A stretch of DNA of 64,000 bases, taken from positions 868,001-932,000 of the forward strand of contig CANXME010001453.1 of the NCBI GenBank assembly GCA_948144175.1. Direction: 5' to 3'. Below, piece after piece: positions 43,691 through 55,220 of this stretch. Within the stretch, counting starts at the first letter, position 1. Each line of letters begins with the position of its first letter. Both the position numbers and the translations under genes were made by a program. Source of the DNA: Closterium sp. NIES-65. Taxonomy: Eukaryota > Streptophyta > Zygnematophyceae > Desmidiales > Closteriaceae. Below the pieces are notes generated by a model. The model had not been told where the DNA came from and did no database searches. It saw nothing but the letters and a program-made list of their open reading frames with translations.

Positions 43691-44913
43691 GTCACGCGGC
43701 CGAAGCAGCGCTGGGTGGTGTGTGGGCCACCGTACGGCTCACCAGTGGGGTCGCCGGTACGCAGGACGTAGGCACAAGGACCAGCACCCCCACTCCGCTG
43801 ACGCGCCACGTACCACTCACGAAGCTGCTGGGGGGGCGGGGTCTCACAAGTGCGCTGCTGCTGTTGGCGATGACCACCACCGAAGCCGCCCCGCTGTGCA
43901 GAGCCACCCCGACCAGCTCCACCTCCGCCGCCGCCACCTCCGCCACCGCCGCCACCGCCGCCACCGCCTCCTCCTCCGCTCCCACTGCCACCGCCGCTGT
44001 CGCCTCCGCCTTCACCGCCGCCACCGAAGCCCCCACCCCCGCCACCACTCCCACCGCCACCCCCACTCCCTCCGCTGCCTCCACCGCCACCTCCATTGCC
44101 CCCGCCAGCCCTTTCATCGCCCTTGCCCCCCTTGCCCTTGCCGGTGCGGGTCTCCCGCTAGGGGCAGACGAAGCGCCGAGCGACACGAAACCAACGAAGT
44201 CGACGGCAGCAGCAGAGGCAAAAGAGGGCAAAAGGGGGGAAGGGGAGCACCCCTTAAAGACGGGGGTGCGAGGGTCACCACGAGAGGCTCCTACAGCAAC
44301 TATACTCTTCTGAGTTGCCAAGAGGTGCTCCTCTAGGAGGTCAACGGTGAGTGTGGTGGGGCAAACAGAGAGGAAGTGGTCCCTGACCGAGCGAAGGGAG
44401 TCAGGGAGCCGGGTGACTATGTAGTAGAGGGTGATGTACATGGGGGGTGGGTTCTTGGCGCAGAACTCAGCAGGAAGCGCAGCGTGGTAGCGGGTGTCAC
44501 TAGTGCGAAGGTGCGTAATGAGGTCAGCGACTGTGGGAAAGGCGGCGAGGTCAGGAAATAGGTACGACAATCATGAGGCGGCTAAGGGTAGCAGTGGTAG
44601 GGGAAGAGTAGCATACAACTACAGCATCGTACAAAGTCTTAGCACTCTTGTACTGACTAAAGTGAGCGCACTGAGTGGACAGGAAGTGACTACGCACAGC
44701 AAGACAGCCAGCAGCATCGCGTGTGGCCCACTGTGAGCGAACAGTGCTGCCAGCATTGGCAGCAGGGGCAGTAGAGGCGCCAGACGTGAGATCGAACAGT
44801 GAGAGACCGTCCTTCCTATCGCACTGTAGGAAAAGCTGTAGATCATCGACCCAGACCTCAAAGTCAACAACCTGACCCTCAGCATCAAAGACTAGAACGC
44901 TAGGGGTAGCCAT
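43691..44913 (-). pseudogene. E8 gag
   Basis: Start at 44913, MATPSVLVFDAEGQVVDF. Frameshift near 44565 (an inserted base after LSRLM) and another near 44150 before the glycine-rich tract. The Cys-His motif has lost one Cys: CAYVLRTGDPTGEPYGGPH has Tyr where E10 has Cys. Confidence 0.85.
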
Positions 44914-44929
44914 GACAGCAGTGGCAGCA

Positions 44930-45700
44930 GGCTAGGGGCAGCAGTAGCAGGTGTGGCTCGGCAGTGCTCTTACCAGGGCTGGTAGGTAGGGGCCGGCAAG
45001 CGGTGGGGCAGGGTCGAGGCGCGACGGCAGGGACACAGCCGCGACCGCGGCGGCAGCTCCTTCTGTCAATGGGGGCGGCATTCGCGGTTGTCGGCGTCGA
45101 CGGTTGCTGCTGGTGGCGGCCGCCACTGCTGTCGGAGGCGTCTGCTGCTGTCGGCTACTGCTGGCAGCCGGCGGCGGCTGCTGCTGGTGGCGGAGGAGCC
45201 GAGAAGGGGCCGCGAGGGGCCTCAAAGGGCGGCGACGGGGCCGCTACGGGCGGCGACGGTGCCGCTAGGGGCGGCGACGGGGCCGCTAGGGGCGGAGACG
45301 GGGCCGCGAAGGGGCCGCGAGGGGCCAAGAAGAGCAGCGACGGGGTCGCTAGGGATGGCGACGGGGGCCGCAAAGGGTGGCGACGGGGCCGATAGGGGCG
45401 GCGGCGGGGCCACGAAGGGCGGCGACGGGGCCGATAGGGGCGGCGACGGGGCTGTAACGGGCGGCGACGGGGCCGTGAGGGGCGGAAACGGAGCCGCGAG
45501 GGGCAGTGACGGGGCCGCTAGTGGCGGCGACGGGGCCGCGAAGGGTGGCGACGTGGCCACTCGGGGTGGCGACGGGGCCGCGAGGGGCGGCGACGGGCTG
45601 CGAAGGGCGGCAACGGGGCCGCTAGGGGTGGCACGAGGGGCTGTAAGAGGGGCCTCTAGGAGGGCGCGACGGGCCGCTAAGGGCAAGGGACGCGACGAGA
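44930..45700 (-). repeat. E8 leader: GGCGACGGGGCCGCTAGG tandem repeats
   Basis: 18-bp units best conserved at 45220-45620 (plus-strand text GGCGACGGGGCCGCGAGG and variants). Sense translations are PLAAPSPP repeats. No independent gene. Confidence 0.78.
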
Positions 45701-45713
45701 GGGCGACCCACGG

Positions 45714-45824
45714 GGCGCGCCTCGGGCAGGGGCGACTCGCGCTCCAGTTAGATTATTATTTTTTTTCGATTTTCCAGTGGTGGGCCCTAGGAAGCGTTCC
45801 CACTAGGGAACCTGCTCTTTACCA
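45714..45824 (-). promoter_or_regulatory. E8 primer site, leader hairpin and CG palindrome
   Basis: Sense TGGTAAAGAGCAGG at the LTR, GTTCCC-TAGT-GGGAAC hairpin, CCTAGGGCCC, an A-rich tract, and GGCGCGCC (45714-45721). Confidence 0.65.
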
Positions 45825-45949
45825 TGTGAAGAAATGAGGAATGAATTGACTAGGTGAGATGTGGGTACAAGTAGAAAACCTAGAAATGTTGTACCCCATA
45901 TTGTCTACCCCTCTACAGCCTACACAGACTATAGCATATGAGTTTGACA
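45825..45949 (-). repeat. 5' LTR of E8
   Basis: 125 bp, TGTGAAGAAATGAGG...GAGTTTGACA. Confidence 0.92.
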
Positions 45950-45954
45950 CTAAC

Positions 45955-46127
45955 ACCAAGACGGGTTCAAGTACTAGCCCTAATTGGGTTGTACCCCATA
46001 TGGGCTACCCCACTATAGCCTACACAACACACAACATAACAGTTTTGACACAACCCCATAGGCAAAGTGGGGAGAGATCACAAGACGAGTCAAAGAAAAG
46101 CAAAGCAAGCTCAGGCTGGGTCACAAA
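45955..46127 (-). repeat. E11 3' LTR inner part and 3' UTR piece
   Basis: ACCAAGACGGG...CAGTTTTGACA (45955-46050) completes the split LTR. CAACCCCATAGGCAAAGTGGGG is its polypurine motif on the minus strand. The E10 duplication ACAAA lies at 46123-46127. Confidence 0.82.
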
Positions 46128-46262
46128 TGTTGCGAATAGAACGAGAATGAATGAACTATGAATGAAGTGAGTACAAATAGGAAACCCTAACTGGGTTGTA
46201 CCCCCTATGGGATACCCCACTACAGCCTACACAATAGTATAAGCTATATATATGTTCTGACA
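46128..46262 (-). repeat. 3' LTR of E10
   Basis: TGTTGCGAATAGAACG...ATATATGTTCTGACA, followed by the polypurine motif CACCCCCATAGGCAAAGTGGGG. Confidence 0.93.
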
Positions 46263-46467
46263 CACCCCCATAGGCAAAGTGGGGGAGAACAAGGGGTCAC
46301 AAGACCAGTCAAGCAAGACAAAGCAAAGCTCAGGGTGGATCACAAAGTCACCACACAGTCCGAGCACAAGAGCAAGGCCAAAGGCCAGTTCACATGCAAG
46401 AGTACAGACATATATATAAAGCTAGACAAGCAAGAGCAGGTATATATATGTCACAGTACAAGTAAAG
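46263..46467 (-). other. E10 3' UTR
   Basis: About 205 bases between the Pol stop and the LTR. Starts at the polypurine motif. No ORF. Confidence 0.75.
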
Positions 46468-48651
46468 TCAAGAGGAGAGCAAGTGAGGCAAGACAGGCAC
46501 AAGACCCAGCTGGGTGCAGAAGCGCTGATGGTCACAAGGCGCAAGTGCCTTGGTGAACACATCAGCAGTGTTGGCCTCAGAGGCCACGTACGCAAGCCGC
46601 AACTGTCCACGCTGCTGTAGCTCACGAGCAAGGAAGTAGCGAAGAGCAATGTGCTTTGTTCTGTGCTCCAGACGCTGCTCTTGACACAAGGCCAGCATGG
46701 CCTTGTTGTCTACGTACAGCACTGGAGGGGAACGAGGCGGCTCTCAAAGGTCAGTCAGCAGGTAGGTGAGCCAGCAAAGCTCCTGTGCAGCCATGGCCCC
46801 TGCGTAGATCTCAGCCTCACAGCTGGAGCTGAGAACCGAAGACGAACGAGTAGCCCGCCACGAGACAGAGCCGGAACCAAGGCTGAAGGTGTAACCCTGT
46901 GACGACCGCTGCGTAGCCTGGTCGTCAGCCCAAGAAGCGTCCGCGTAACCTGTAAGGACCACTAGACTCCGCCCTCCAAGCACTAGCCCCATGCCCGACG
47001 TACTGCACAGGTAGCGCAATACCCTCTTCGCTGCAGCCATGTGCTCTGGTCGGTGTCTCCCAGGAGCAACATAGCGTGCAAGAATGCTCAGAGGGTATGC
47101 AAGGTCAGGTCGTGTGCAGGTCATCAGGTACATGAGGCAGCCAACAAGCTCTGGGTACGGGCCACTCGACTCTACGGACTCATCCGAAGGCAAAGCTGAG
47201 AGCGAGTGGCGGGTAGACAGAGGAGTGGCCTGAGGCGAGGAGTACGTGAAGCCGAAGCGCTGAAGGACCTGCTGCACCATGTGTGACTGAGTCAAGGTAA
47301 TGGTGCGGCGTGCTCTGTCCCGAGTGATCTGCAAGCCAAGGTAGCTGCGCAGTTCACCCAGGTCTGTGCACGTGTGTCTCTTCAGCAGCTCGGACTTCAC
47401 GTAGGCGAGTCCAGCAGTGTCCGCTGTGGAAAAGACCAAGTCGTTGACGTACACAAGGATGTAGAACGGCGGCAGTGAAGTGTCGGTGCGCAGAAACAGC
47501 GACGGGTCAGCAGTAGAAGGAGCAAACCCAAGAGCCGCAAGCGTAGTCCTCAATGTGTCGTGCCACTCACGCGGTGCCTGGCGAAGACCGTAGACTGGCC
47601 GTCGGAGGCTCCACTGGGTGCCAGGAGGGAAAGTCCCTGTGAAGCCAGGTGGACGGCGCAGCCAGATCTCCTCGTGCAGGCTACCCTTCAGGAACGCAGT
47701 GCTGAAGTCGAGAGAGTGAAGCTCGTAGTCGCGCTGAGCGGCTATGTGTAGCAGCACCCAAAGAGTGGTCATCTTCAGGGTGGGAGAGGTCTGAAAGTAG
47801 TCAACTCCCCGCCGCTGACTGAAGCCACGAGCGACGTACCGCGCCTTGAAGACAGGTGGAGAGCCTGGCGGCCGCTTCACCCTGAAGATCCACATGCCAC
47901 TGATGATGTTCGCCCCAGGAGGGGGAACCGCGTCAACATAGGTGCCTGTGGACTTCCTGGAAGCCATCTCTGCATCCATAGCTGCCTGCCACTGAGAGGA
48001 GTAGGGACCCTCTACGGCCTCCGCGTAGGAGCGCGGAGTCGGGATGTCTAGTGCATCCGGGTCTCCCTCAAGAGCAAGCAGTACAGACACGAGATGAGGT
48101 GAAGCAGCAGCCAGACACTGTAACTCCTCCTGCTTGTCCTCTAGGACGTCCGTGCCAAGAGCACACTCACCCCCGACGGACGGAGGACAGACAGACGCAG
48201 ACTCAGCAACAAGACTAGCAGCGTAGTCTAGACGACAGCGAGCAGCAAAGTCGACGAGCTCAGCGACAAGAGCAGACGCAGCAGTTGACTCAAAAGAGGG
48301 GTCAGTGACGACAGTAGCAAGGAGACGCGTGACAGTAGGACTGGCAGCACGAAGGGAGTCCGACTCAGGGTCGGTAAGCGTAGGAAGAGAGGACTCAGGA
48401 GGAGAAGGCAAAGGGGCACGCAGAGGAGCAGTGGACGGACGCAAAGACATCCGGTGCGTGCCAGGGACAGGAGGAGGACGTTGACGCGAACCGCGACCAC
48501 TAGCGCGAGCAGCACGAACAGGCGACGCGGGACGAGACGCAGGCTCACGACACTCAGCAAGACCTCCAGTAGGACCAGTGTAAGGAGAGGGAGCAGGCAG
48601 TGGGGAGGAAGGCTCCAACAGTGACTGCGACTGGACAGGCTGTGGACACAC
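46468..48651 (-). pseudogene. E10 reverse transcriptase and RNase H
   Basis: PTPRSYAEAVEGPYSSQWQ, MWIFRVKRPPGSPPVFKARY, LDFSTAFLKGSLHEEIWL, then YVNDLVFST: the catalytic YVDD has become YVND, which should abolish polymerisation. RNase H: GYADASWADDQATQRS, SSCEAEIYAGAMAAQEL. TGA (46744-46746) replaces Gly before EPPRSPPVLYVDNK. It then runs to ASEANTADVFTKALAPCDHQ and TGA at 46468. Confidence 0.9.
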
Positions 48652-49360
48652 TACCGGAGGAGAAAGACCAAGAACCTGCTGCAGGAGCGGAACGAAGTAC
48701 GGCCGAGGCCGCTCGGCAGCTCCAGGCTCAGCAGGGACAGCACCTGCACCCTCTGCGGCAGGACCTCCAGCAGCACCAGCAGCAGAACCACCTCCAGGAC
48801 AGACAGCTGGAGTCTTAGCACCAACACCTCCAGCAGCTCCAGCTCCGGTAGGACCTGCAGGCCCAGCGGCTCCAGGACCGGCGGCACCAGCACCCTCGAC
48901 GGTCGAAGAAGCTCCAGCACCGGCAGTACGCCTCTAGCGGCGAGCAAACCACTCGCGCAGCTCCTGTGGAGAGAGGGGCTCCCGCCGAGACGCAGCACCA
49001 GGAGAAACCCCAGGCTCAGCAGCCCCAGACGCAGCACCCCCAGGCTCAGCAGCTCCAGACGTAGCACCCCCAGGCTCAGCAGCTCCAGACCCAGCATCCT
49101 TAGGCTCAGCAGCTCCAGACTCAGCACCCCCAGACTCAGCACCCCCAAGCTCAGCAGCTCTAGGCACAGCACCCCCCGGCTCAGCACCCCCAGGCCCAGC
49201 ACCCTCCGCAGTAGCACCCCCAGGCTCGGCACCCCCGCGCACAGCACCCCCAGAGTCAGCACCCCCAGGCTCAGCACCCGCAGCTGCACCAGAGTCACCA
49301 GTAACCTCGACCGGGTCAACTGCGTCTACCTGGGACACACCTGAGGGGGCAGGAACTTGA
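48652..49360 (-). pseudogene. E10 linker
   Basis: Open except TAG at 48931-48933 (REWFARR*, where E8 has Trp). GGAEPGGA, GAAEPGGA and similar units make up 49000-49300. PYFVPLLQQVLGL precedes RT. Length is similar to E6 and E8. Confidence 0.8.
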
Positions 49361-50440
49361 GGGGGGAGGGGGTCTACCAGGGGGGGAACCGGCACAAGGA
49401 AGTCCGGTGGCGGGGGAAGGGAAGGAGTGCTGTAGGGGAAAAGGCGGTAGAAGGGGACTGACTCGTCGAACGTGACGTCCTGGGAGGACAGAACACGACG
49501 AGAGGAGGGGTGGTAGAACTGCCACCCTGGAGCGTTAGGGGGAAAGCTAAGGAAGACACAGGGAACAGCACGAGGGGACAGCTTGTCCGCACACAAGTCG
49601 CGGACAAACGCCCGAGATCCCCAGACACGGAACGCAGACGCATCGCCAACCTTCCCCGTCCACAGCAAGACTGGGGACATCGCAGGTCGAGAGACCATGG
49701 GGTGAAGGTTGAGCTGATGCGCCGTGTACCGAACCGCAAACGGCCACAGAAAATGGGGGGCAGCTGCATGCATCATGGACGTACGAGCGACATCCATGAC
49801 CAAGCCAATGCGGCGCTCAGCAATCCCATTTTGCTGTGGAGAGTCCGGAAGCGTGAAGGTCTGGCGGATCCCCCGTGCACGACAATAGTCTCGCAGAAGG
49901 CGAGAGGAGAACTCCCCGCCTCTGTCCGAGTGCAGACGCAGAACAGGAAAGTCCGAGCCGAAGCTCCTCCTGAGCTGGAGACGAGCCTCGCGGATCCAGT
50001 CGATCAGCACCTCAGTGACAGCACCCTTACTGCGCAAGGGGAGGACTGTGGTGTAACGCGAGTAGTCATCAACCACCAACAGGAAGTAGCGCTCGTGACC
50101 CTGCCCACGGACGGGGGCTGGGCCCCACACGTCCATGTGAAGTGTCTGAAGAGGAGCCTCTGTCGGGGGGAACTGGGAGGAGTGAGGAGCAGCCCGGAGG
50201 CGCCCCTCGACACAGGGGACACAGGAAGGTCCTGGCCCCGAAGGAAGGGGAGGGAGAAACTGGGGAAGACCAGAGACAAGGACACGGGTAGCCATGCTCC
50301 GAAGACGGGGTAAGGAGGGGTGGCCCAGACGGTGGTGCCACAGGAGGGTCTCGTGAGACAGGAGGCGACACGAACAGGGGGCAGACTCAGGGCCAGACCG
50401 GGACGCAGCAGCAAACATCTGACCTGGCGCAGCTACCTGA
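49361..50440 (-). pseudogene. E10 integrase
   Basis: LLWHHRLGHPSLPRLRSMAT with CVPCVEGRLRA (HHCC), LHMDVWGPAPVRG (Asp 1), RLHSDRGGEFSS (Asp 2), QQNGIAERRIGLVMDVAR (Glu), then AFRVWGSRAFVRDLCADK. No lesion inside the core: the best preserved integrase of the window. Confidence 0.9.
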
Positions 50441-51065
50441 CCAGACGCAGGGACAGGAGGAGACGTAGTGGTCAGGGTGTAGAGGCTCGACCTCGGCCGA
50501 TGCGAGAACGTGGCCAGGTGCTGGCCTGTGCGTGCGTCCGTGCGGTGGGTCACGCGCTGACTCGCAGGAGTGAACTGATGAACCCCCGCATCCTGTAGGT
50601 CCGCACCACTCACCAAGTTTGTCGAGAACGAGGGAAGGTACAGACCAGACAGGGTGCCCGAGGGGGCAGCCGGACACGGGAGGACAGTGGAAAAGTGAGA
50701 GAGGACAGGACCCTCAGAGGGGTCAGCCAAGGAGACCGCAACCGGCCGGCCAAGCGGCGTGAGGGTGGTGTGGTCTCAAAAGAAGGAGCGAGAAGCCCCG
50801 GAGTCAAGTGTGAAAGTGAGGGAGGACGAAGGCGACGCAGTACCTGAGAGCGCAGTCTCACCAGTACCTGAGAGCGCAGACGCACTGGCACCTAGAGCAG
50901 CAGCCTCACAAGCACCTAGCCCTCAAGCACCAATGCTCGGGTCGGGCGGGAAACACCGGTAACAGTCACCCTCCTCACTAATAGTCACAGCATACATAGC
51001 AGCAATGATAGCATCAAAGTCAAGATCAAAGATCGCTACACCAGTCCTAAGAAGCTCATCCCAGC
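50441..51065 (-). pseudogene. E10 protease
   Basis: LDSGASRSFF is followed by TGA near 50775 (sister copies have Arg, then DRTT), then TPLGRPVAVSMADPSEGP and LYLPSFSTNLVSGADLQDAG. A base insertion near 51065 separates it from the gag frame. Confidence 0.85.
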
Positions 51066-52358
51066 AGGGGGATCTCACTAACCTCGGGGAACTGCTGACG
51101 CCAAGCGTTCGTCAGGCGGCCCAAGCAGCGCTGAGTGGGGTGGGCACCCCCACACTGCTCAACCGCGCGGTCGCCGGAACGAAGGACGTAGGCACACGGA
51201 CCGGCACCCCCACCCCTCTGACGCCGAGCGTACCACTCACGGAGCTGCTGGGGCGGAGGGATGTCCCGCGAACGCTGCTGCTGCTGCTGCTGCTGCGGGC
51301 GCTGACCACCACCACCGCCGCTCCGCTGCTGGGTACCACCCCGACCAGCTCCACCCCCTCCGCCACCACCGCCTCCTCCTCCGCCTCCTCCACCGCCTCC
51401 ACCGCCACCGGTGCCGCCACCACCACCGCTGCCGCCACCTCCGCCGCCTCCGCCGCCGCTGCCACCACTACCACCACCACCCCCTCCACCACTTCCGCCG
51501 CCACCCCCACTCCCTCCGCTGCCTCCACCGCCACCTCCACCGCCCCCTCCAGCTCCACCCGCGCCCTTGCCCCCCTTGCCCTTGCCAGAGTGGCGTCGCC
51601 CACTAGGGGCAGACGCCGCGCCGACCGACTCAAGACCAAGCAGGTCGGCAGCAGCAGCAGAGGCAACAGAGGGCAGTAGGGGGGAAGGAGAGCACCCCTC
51701 AAAGATGGGGGTGCGAGGGTCACCCCGAGAAGCTCCTACAGCGACGATGCTCTTCTCCGCCCCAAGGAGGGCCTTCTCGAGGAGGTCGACAGTGAGGGTG
51801 GTGGGACAGACTGCGAGAAAGTGGTCCCTGACTACGCGAAGAGAGTCAGGGAGGCGCGCGACTACGTAGTAGAGAGTGATGTACATGGAGGGGGGGGTTC
51901 TTGGCGCAGAACTCAGCAGGAAGGGCGGCGCGGTAGCGAGTGTCACTAGTGCGGAGGTGCGTAATGAGGTCAGCAATAGTGGGAAAGGCAGAGAGGTCAG
52001 GAAAGAGGTAGGGAAGAATGAGACGGCTCAGTGCAGCAGTGGCAGGGGAAGAGTAGCGCGCAACTACAGCGTCGTACAAGGTCTGAGCACTCTTGTACTG
52101 ACTAAAGTGCGCGCGCTCAGAGGTAGGGAGGTGGCGACGCACAGCAAGACGTGCAGCAGCATCGCGGGTAGCCCACTGAGAGCGCACAGTGGGATCAGCA
52201 TCAGCAGCAGGGGCAGGAGAGGCGCCAGAAGTGAGGTCAAAGAGAGAAAGACCGTCTGCTCTATCGCACTACAAGAACAGCTGCAAGTCGTCGACCCAGA
52301 CCTCAAAGTCAATGGCGCGACCCTCAGCGTCAAAAGCGAGGACACTAGGGGTAGCCAT
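51066..52358 (-). pseudogene. E10 gag
   Basis: Start 52358, MATPSVLAFDAEGRAIDF. TAG at 52269-52271 replaces Gln in LQLFLQCD. Frameshift in the C run near 51890 (NPPPMY). Polyglycine tract of about 110 residues (51340-51590). Cys-His motif CAYVLRSGDRAVEQCGGAH followed by PTQRCLGR keeps all its Cys and His residues. Confidence 0.87.
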
Positions 52359-52399
52359 GTTAGCAGTAGACGGTCTCACCAGACAGGACGGGCCGGGCA

Positions 52400-53340
52400 G
52401 CGCAGTAGCACAGCAACTCAACCGGCTCAGCAGCAACAGCAGCCTCGCAGGACAACCGGCTTGGCTCCTCAGGCGGTGCAGGCGGCTGGGGCGGCTCGGG
52501 CGGCTCGGGCGGCTCTGGCGGCTCGGGCGGCTCGGGCGGCGCGGGTGGCTCGGGCGGCCCGGGCAGTCAGCGGCACAAGCGGCTCGGGCGGCTCGGCTCC
52601 TCAGCTGCGGAGACGGCTCGGGCGGCCCAGGTTGCACGGCGGCTAGCGGGCGGCGTGGGGGCCGGGACAGCGTCGTGCAGCAGGGACGGGAGAGCGCGGC
52701 CGGGACGGGAGGCACAGGGTGGCTCGGGACCGGGTGAGGCGGCGCGCGGGCGGTGAGGGGCCGGGACGGGCACGCGTGGGCGGCGAAGGGCCGGGACGGG
52801 CTCGCGTGGGCGGCTAGGGGCCGGGACGGGCGCGCGTGGGTGGCTAGGGGCCGGGACGGGCGCTCGAGGGCGGCTAAGGGCCGGGATGGGTTCGCGTGGG
52901 CGGCTAGGGGCCGGGACGGGCGAGCGTGGGTGGCTAGAGGCCGGGACGGGAGGCGCGCAGGTGGCGAGGGGCCGTGACGAGCGGCGCGTGGGCGGCTGTG
53001 GGCCTGAACGGGCGGCGCGTGCGCGTCTAGGAGCCCTGACGGGCGGCGCGCGGGCAGCTTGGGGCCTGAAAGGGCGGCGCGCTGGCAGCTAGGGGCCTGA
53101 ACGGGCGGGCGCGCTGGCGGCTAGGGGCCTGAACGGGCGGGCGCGCTGGCGGCTAGAGGCCTGAACGGGCGGCACGCTGGCGGCTAGGGGCCTTGACGGG
53201 CGGCGTTTGGGCGGCTAAGGGCCGGGACGGGCGGCGCGCGGGCGGCTAGGTGCCTGAACGGGCGGGCGCGAGCGGCTAGGTGCCGAGACGGGCGGGGCGC
53301 GGGCGGCAAAGGGCGGCTCGCGCGGGCGTCTAGGGGGCCG
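52400..53340 (-). repeat. E10 leader: GGCGGCTCGG and GGGCCGGGACGGGC repeats
   Basis: GGCGGCTCGGGC units at 52480-52640, then units of about 35 bp (GGGCCGGGACGGGCGCGCGTGGGCGGCTAG) at 52750-53330. Parts resemble the E1 leader, others do not. Confidence 0.77.
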
Positions 53341-53373
53341 CAGGGCAGGCCAAAAAGGAGAGAGCAAGGGCCT

Positions 53374-53455
53374 GGAGCGCGCTCCTGGCAGAAAAAAAGT
53401 TTTGAAGGTGGTGGGCCCTAAGCACAGTTTCCGCGGGGGAACCTGCTCGATACCA
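53374..53455 (-). promoter_or_regulatory. E10 primer site, leader hairpin and CG palindrome
   Basis: Sense TGGTATCGAGCAGG at the LTR, GTTCCC-CCGC-GGAAAC (one mismatch), GGGCCCACC, T run, GGAGCGCGCTCC (53374-53385). Confidence 0.65.
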
Positions 53456-53590
53456 TGTTGAGAATAGAACGAGAATGAATGAAGTATGAATGAAGTGAGT
53501 ACAAATAGGAAACCCTAACTGGGTTGTACCCCCTATGGGATACCCCACTACAACCTACACAATAGTATAAGCTATATATATGTTCTGACA
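53456..53590 (-). repeat. 5' LTR of E10
   Basis: 135 bp, TGTTGAGAATAGAACG...ATGTTCTGACA. Confidence 0.93.
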
Positions 53591-53789
53591 ACAAAGTCAC
53601 CACACACTCCGAGCACAAGCAAATGGCCACAAGGCCACTCCACATGCAGAGTTATATAATAGAGAACAAGAAGTACAGCAGTCAAAACCTAACAAGTGCA
53701 AGCATGCATGTATATGTATATAGATCATAGTACAAGCAAAGTCAAGAAGTGAGCAAGTGAGGCCAAGTAGGTACAAGGCCTTAAAAAAT
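53591..53789 (-). other. E11 3' UTR, inner piece
   Basis: Resumes after E10 with ACAAAGTCACCACACACTCCGAGC, which is also found in the E8 and E10 3' UTRs. No ORF. Confidence 0.7.
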
Positions 53790-55220
53790 TCAGAAACGCT
53801 GATGATCACAAGGCTGAAGTGCCTTGGTGAAGTTATCAGTAGTGTTGGCCCGAGAGGCAACGTAAGCAAGATGAAGCTGACCACACTGTTGCAACTCTCG
53901 AGCAAGGAAGTAACGCAAAGCGATGTGCTTTGTTTTGTGCTCCACTCTGTACTCCTGACACAAGGCAATCATGGCCTTGTTGTCGACGTACAGAACTGAA
54001 GGAGAACGAGGCGGCTCTCCCAAATCAATCAGTAGGTAGGTGAGCCAGCGTAACTCCTATGCAGCCATGGCCCCTGCCTAGATCTCAGCCTTACAACTGG
54101 AATTAAGAACAGAAGACGAGCGGGTAGACTGCCAAGAAACTCAGCCAGAGCCAAGGATGAAAGTGTAACCCTGTGACGACCGCTACGTAGCCAAGATGTC
54201 AACCCAAGAAGCGTCTACGTGTCCAGTGAGGACAACTTGACCCCGTCCTCCAAGCATGAGCCCCATGCACGACGTACTGCACAAGTAGCGCAACACTGTC
54301 TTAGCGGCCTCCCAGTACTCTGGTCGGTGTCTTCCAGGCGCAACGTAGCGTGCCAGGATGCTAAGAGGGTAGGCTAGGTCAGGTCGAGTGCAGGTCATCA
54401 GGTACATGAGGCAGCCCACAAGCTCTGGATACGGGCCACTCGGCTCTACAGAATCGTCCGAAGGTGGAGCTGAGAGCGTGTGACTGGTAGGCAGAGGAGT
54501 GGATCGTGGCGAGGAGTACTGGAAGTCGAAGCGCTGAAGGACCTGCTGCACCATGTGTGACTAAGTCAAGGAAATGGTGCACCGTGCTCTGTCCCGAGTG
54601 ATCTACAAGCCAAGATAGTTGCGCAATTCATCCAGGTCTGTGCACCTGCGTCTCTTCTCCAACTCCGACTTTAGTAGGGCAAGTCCCTCAGTGTTAGTAG
54701 TGGCAAAGACCAAGTCGTCGAGGTATATGAGGATGTAGAATGGGGGCAACGAAGTGTCAGTGCGTAGAAACAGCGAAGGGTGAGCAGTCGAAGGAGAAAA
54801 CCCAAGAGCCATAAGTGTTGTCCTGAGTGTGTCGTGCCACTCGCGAGGCGCCTAGCAGAGACCGTAGACTGGCCGTCGGAGGCTCCAGTGGGTACCTGCA
54901 GGAAACGACCCACTAATGCCAGGTGGGCGGCGTAGCCAGATCTCCTCGTGCAGGCTGCCCTGCAAGAAAGATGTGCTGAAGTTAAGGGAGTGAAGCTCGT
55001 AGTCACGCTGAGCAGCGACGTGCAACAGTACCTGAAGAGTGGTCATCTTCGGGGTAGGGGAGAAGGTGTGGAAGAAGTCAACTCCCTGTCCCTGACTGAA
55101 GCCTCGTGCCACGTAAAGAGCATTGAAGGCAGGCGGAGAACCCGGTTGCTGCTTCACCCCGAAATTCCGCATGCCATCGACTATGTTCGCCCCAGGAGGG
55201 GGAGCTGCGTCGACGTAAGC
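53790..55220 (-). pseudogene. E11 reverse transcriptase and RNase H
   Basis: LHSLNFSTSFLQGSLHEEIW has Asn for the first catalytic Asp. LIYLDDLVFAT (YLDD). RNase H pieces GHVDASWVDILAT and VLYVDNKAMIALCQEYR. Four TAG codons stand at Gln positions of sister copies: 54852 (RQAP), 54603 (LGLQIT), 54561 (TQSH), 54057 (AAQELR). One TAG replaces Tyr in AEI*AGAM. Confidence 0.85.

Larger units (their letters stand above)
38610..45949 (-). mobile_element. copia retrotransposon E8
   Basis: 125-bp LTRs at 38610-38734 and 45825-45949, about 4 differences. Exact target duplication CTAAC at 38605-38609 and 45950-45954. Complete gene order of gag, protease, integrase, RT, RNase H, but with many frameshifts and stops. 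Confidence 0.92.
46128..53590 (-). mobile_element. copia retrotransposon E10, youngest-looking copy
   Basis: 135-bp LTRs (46128-46262, 53456-53590) with only about 3 differences. Exact duplication ACAAA at 46123-46127 and 53591-53595. Pol is in one frame over about 4.2 kb, with three in-frame stops. Gag has a nonsense codon and two frameshifts. Full gene complement for the family. Confidence 0.93.
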
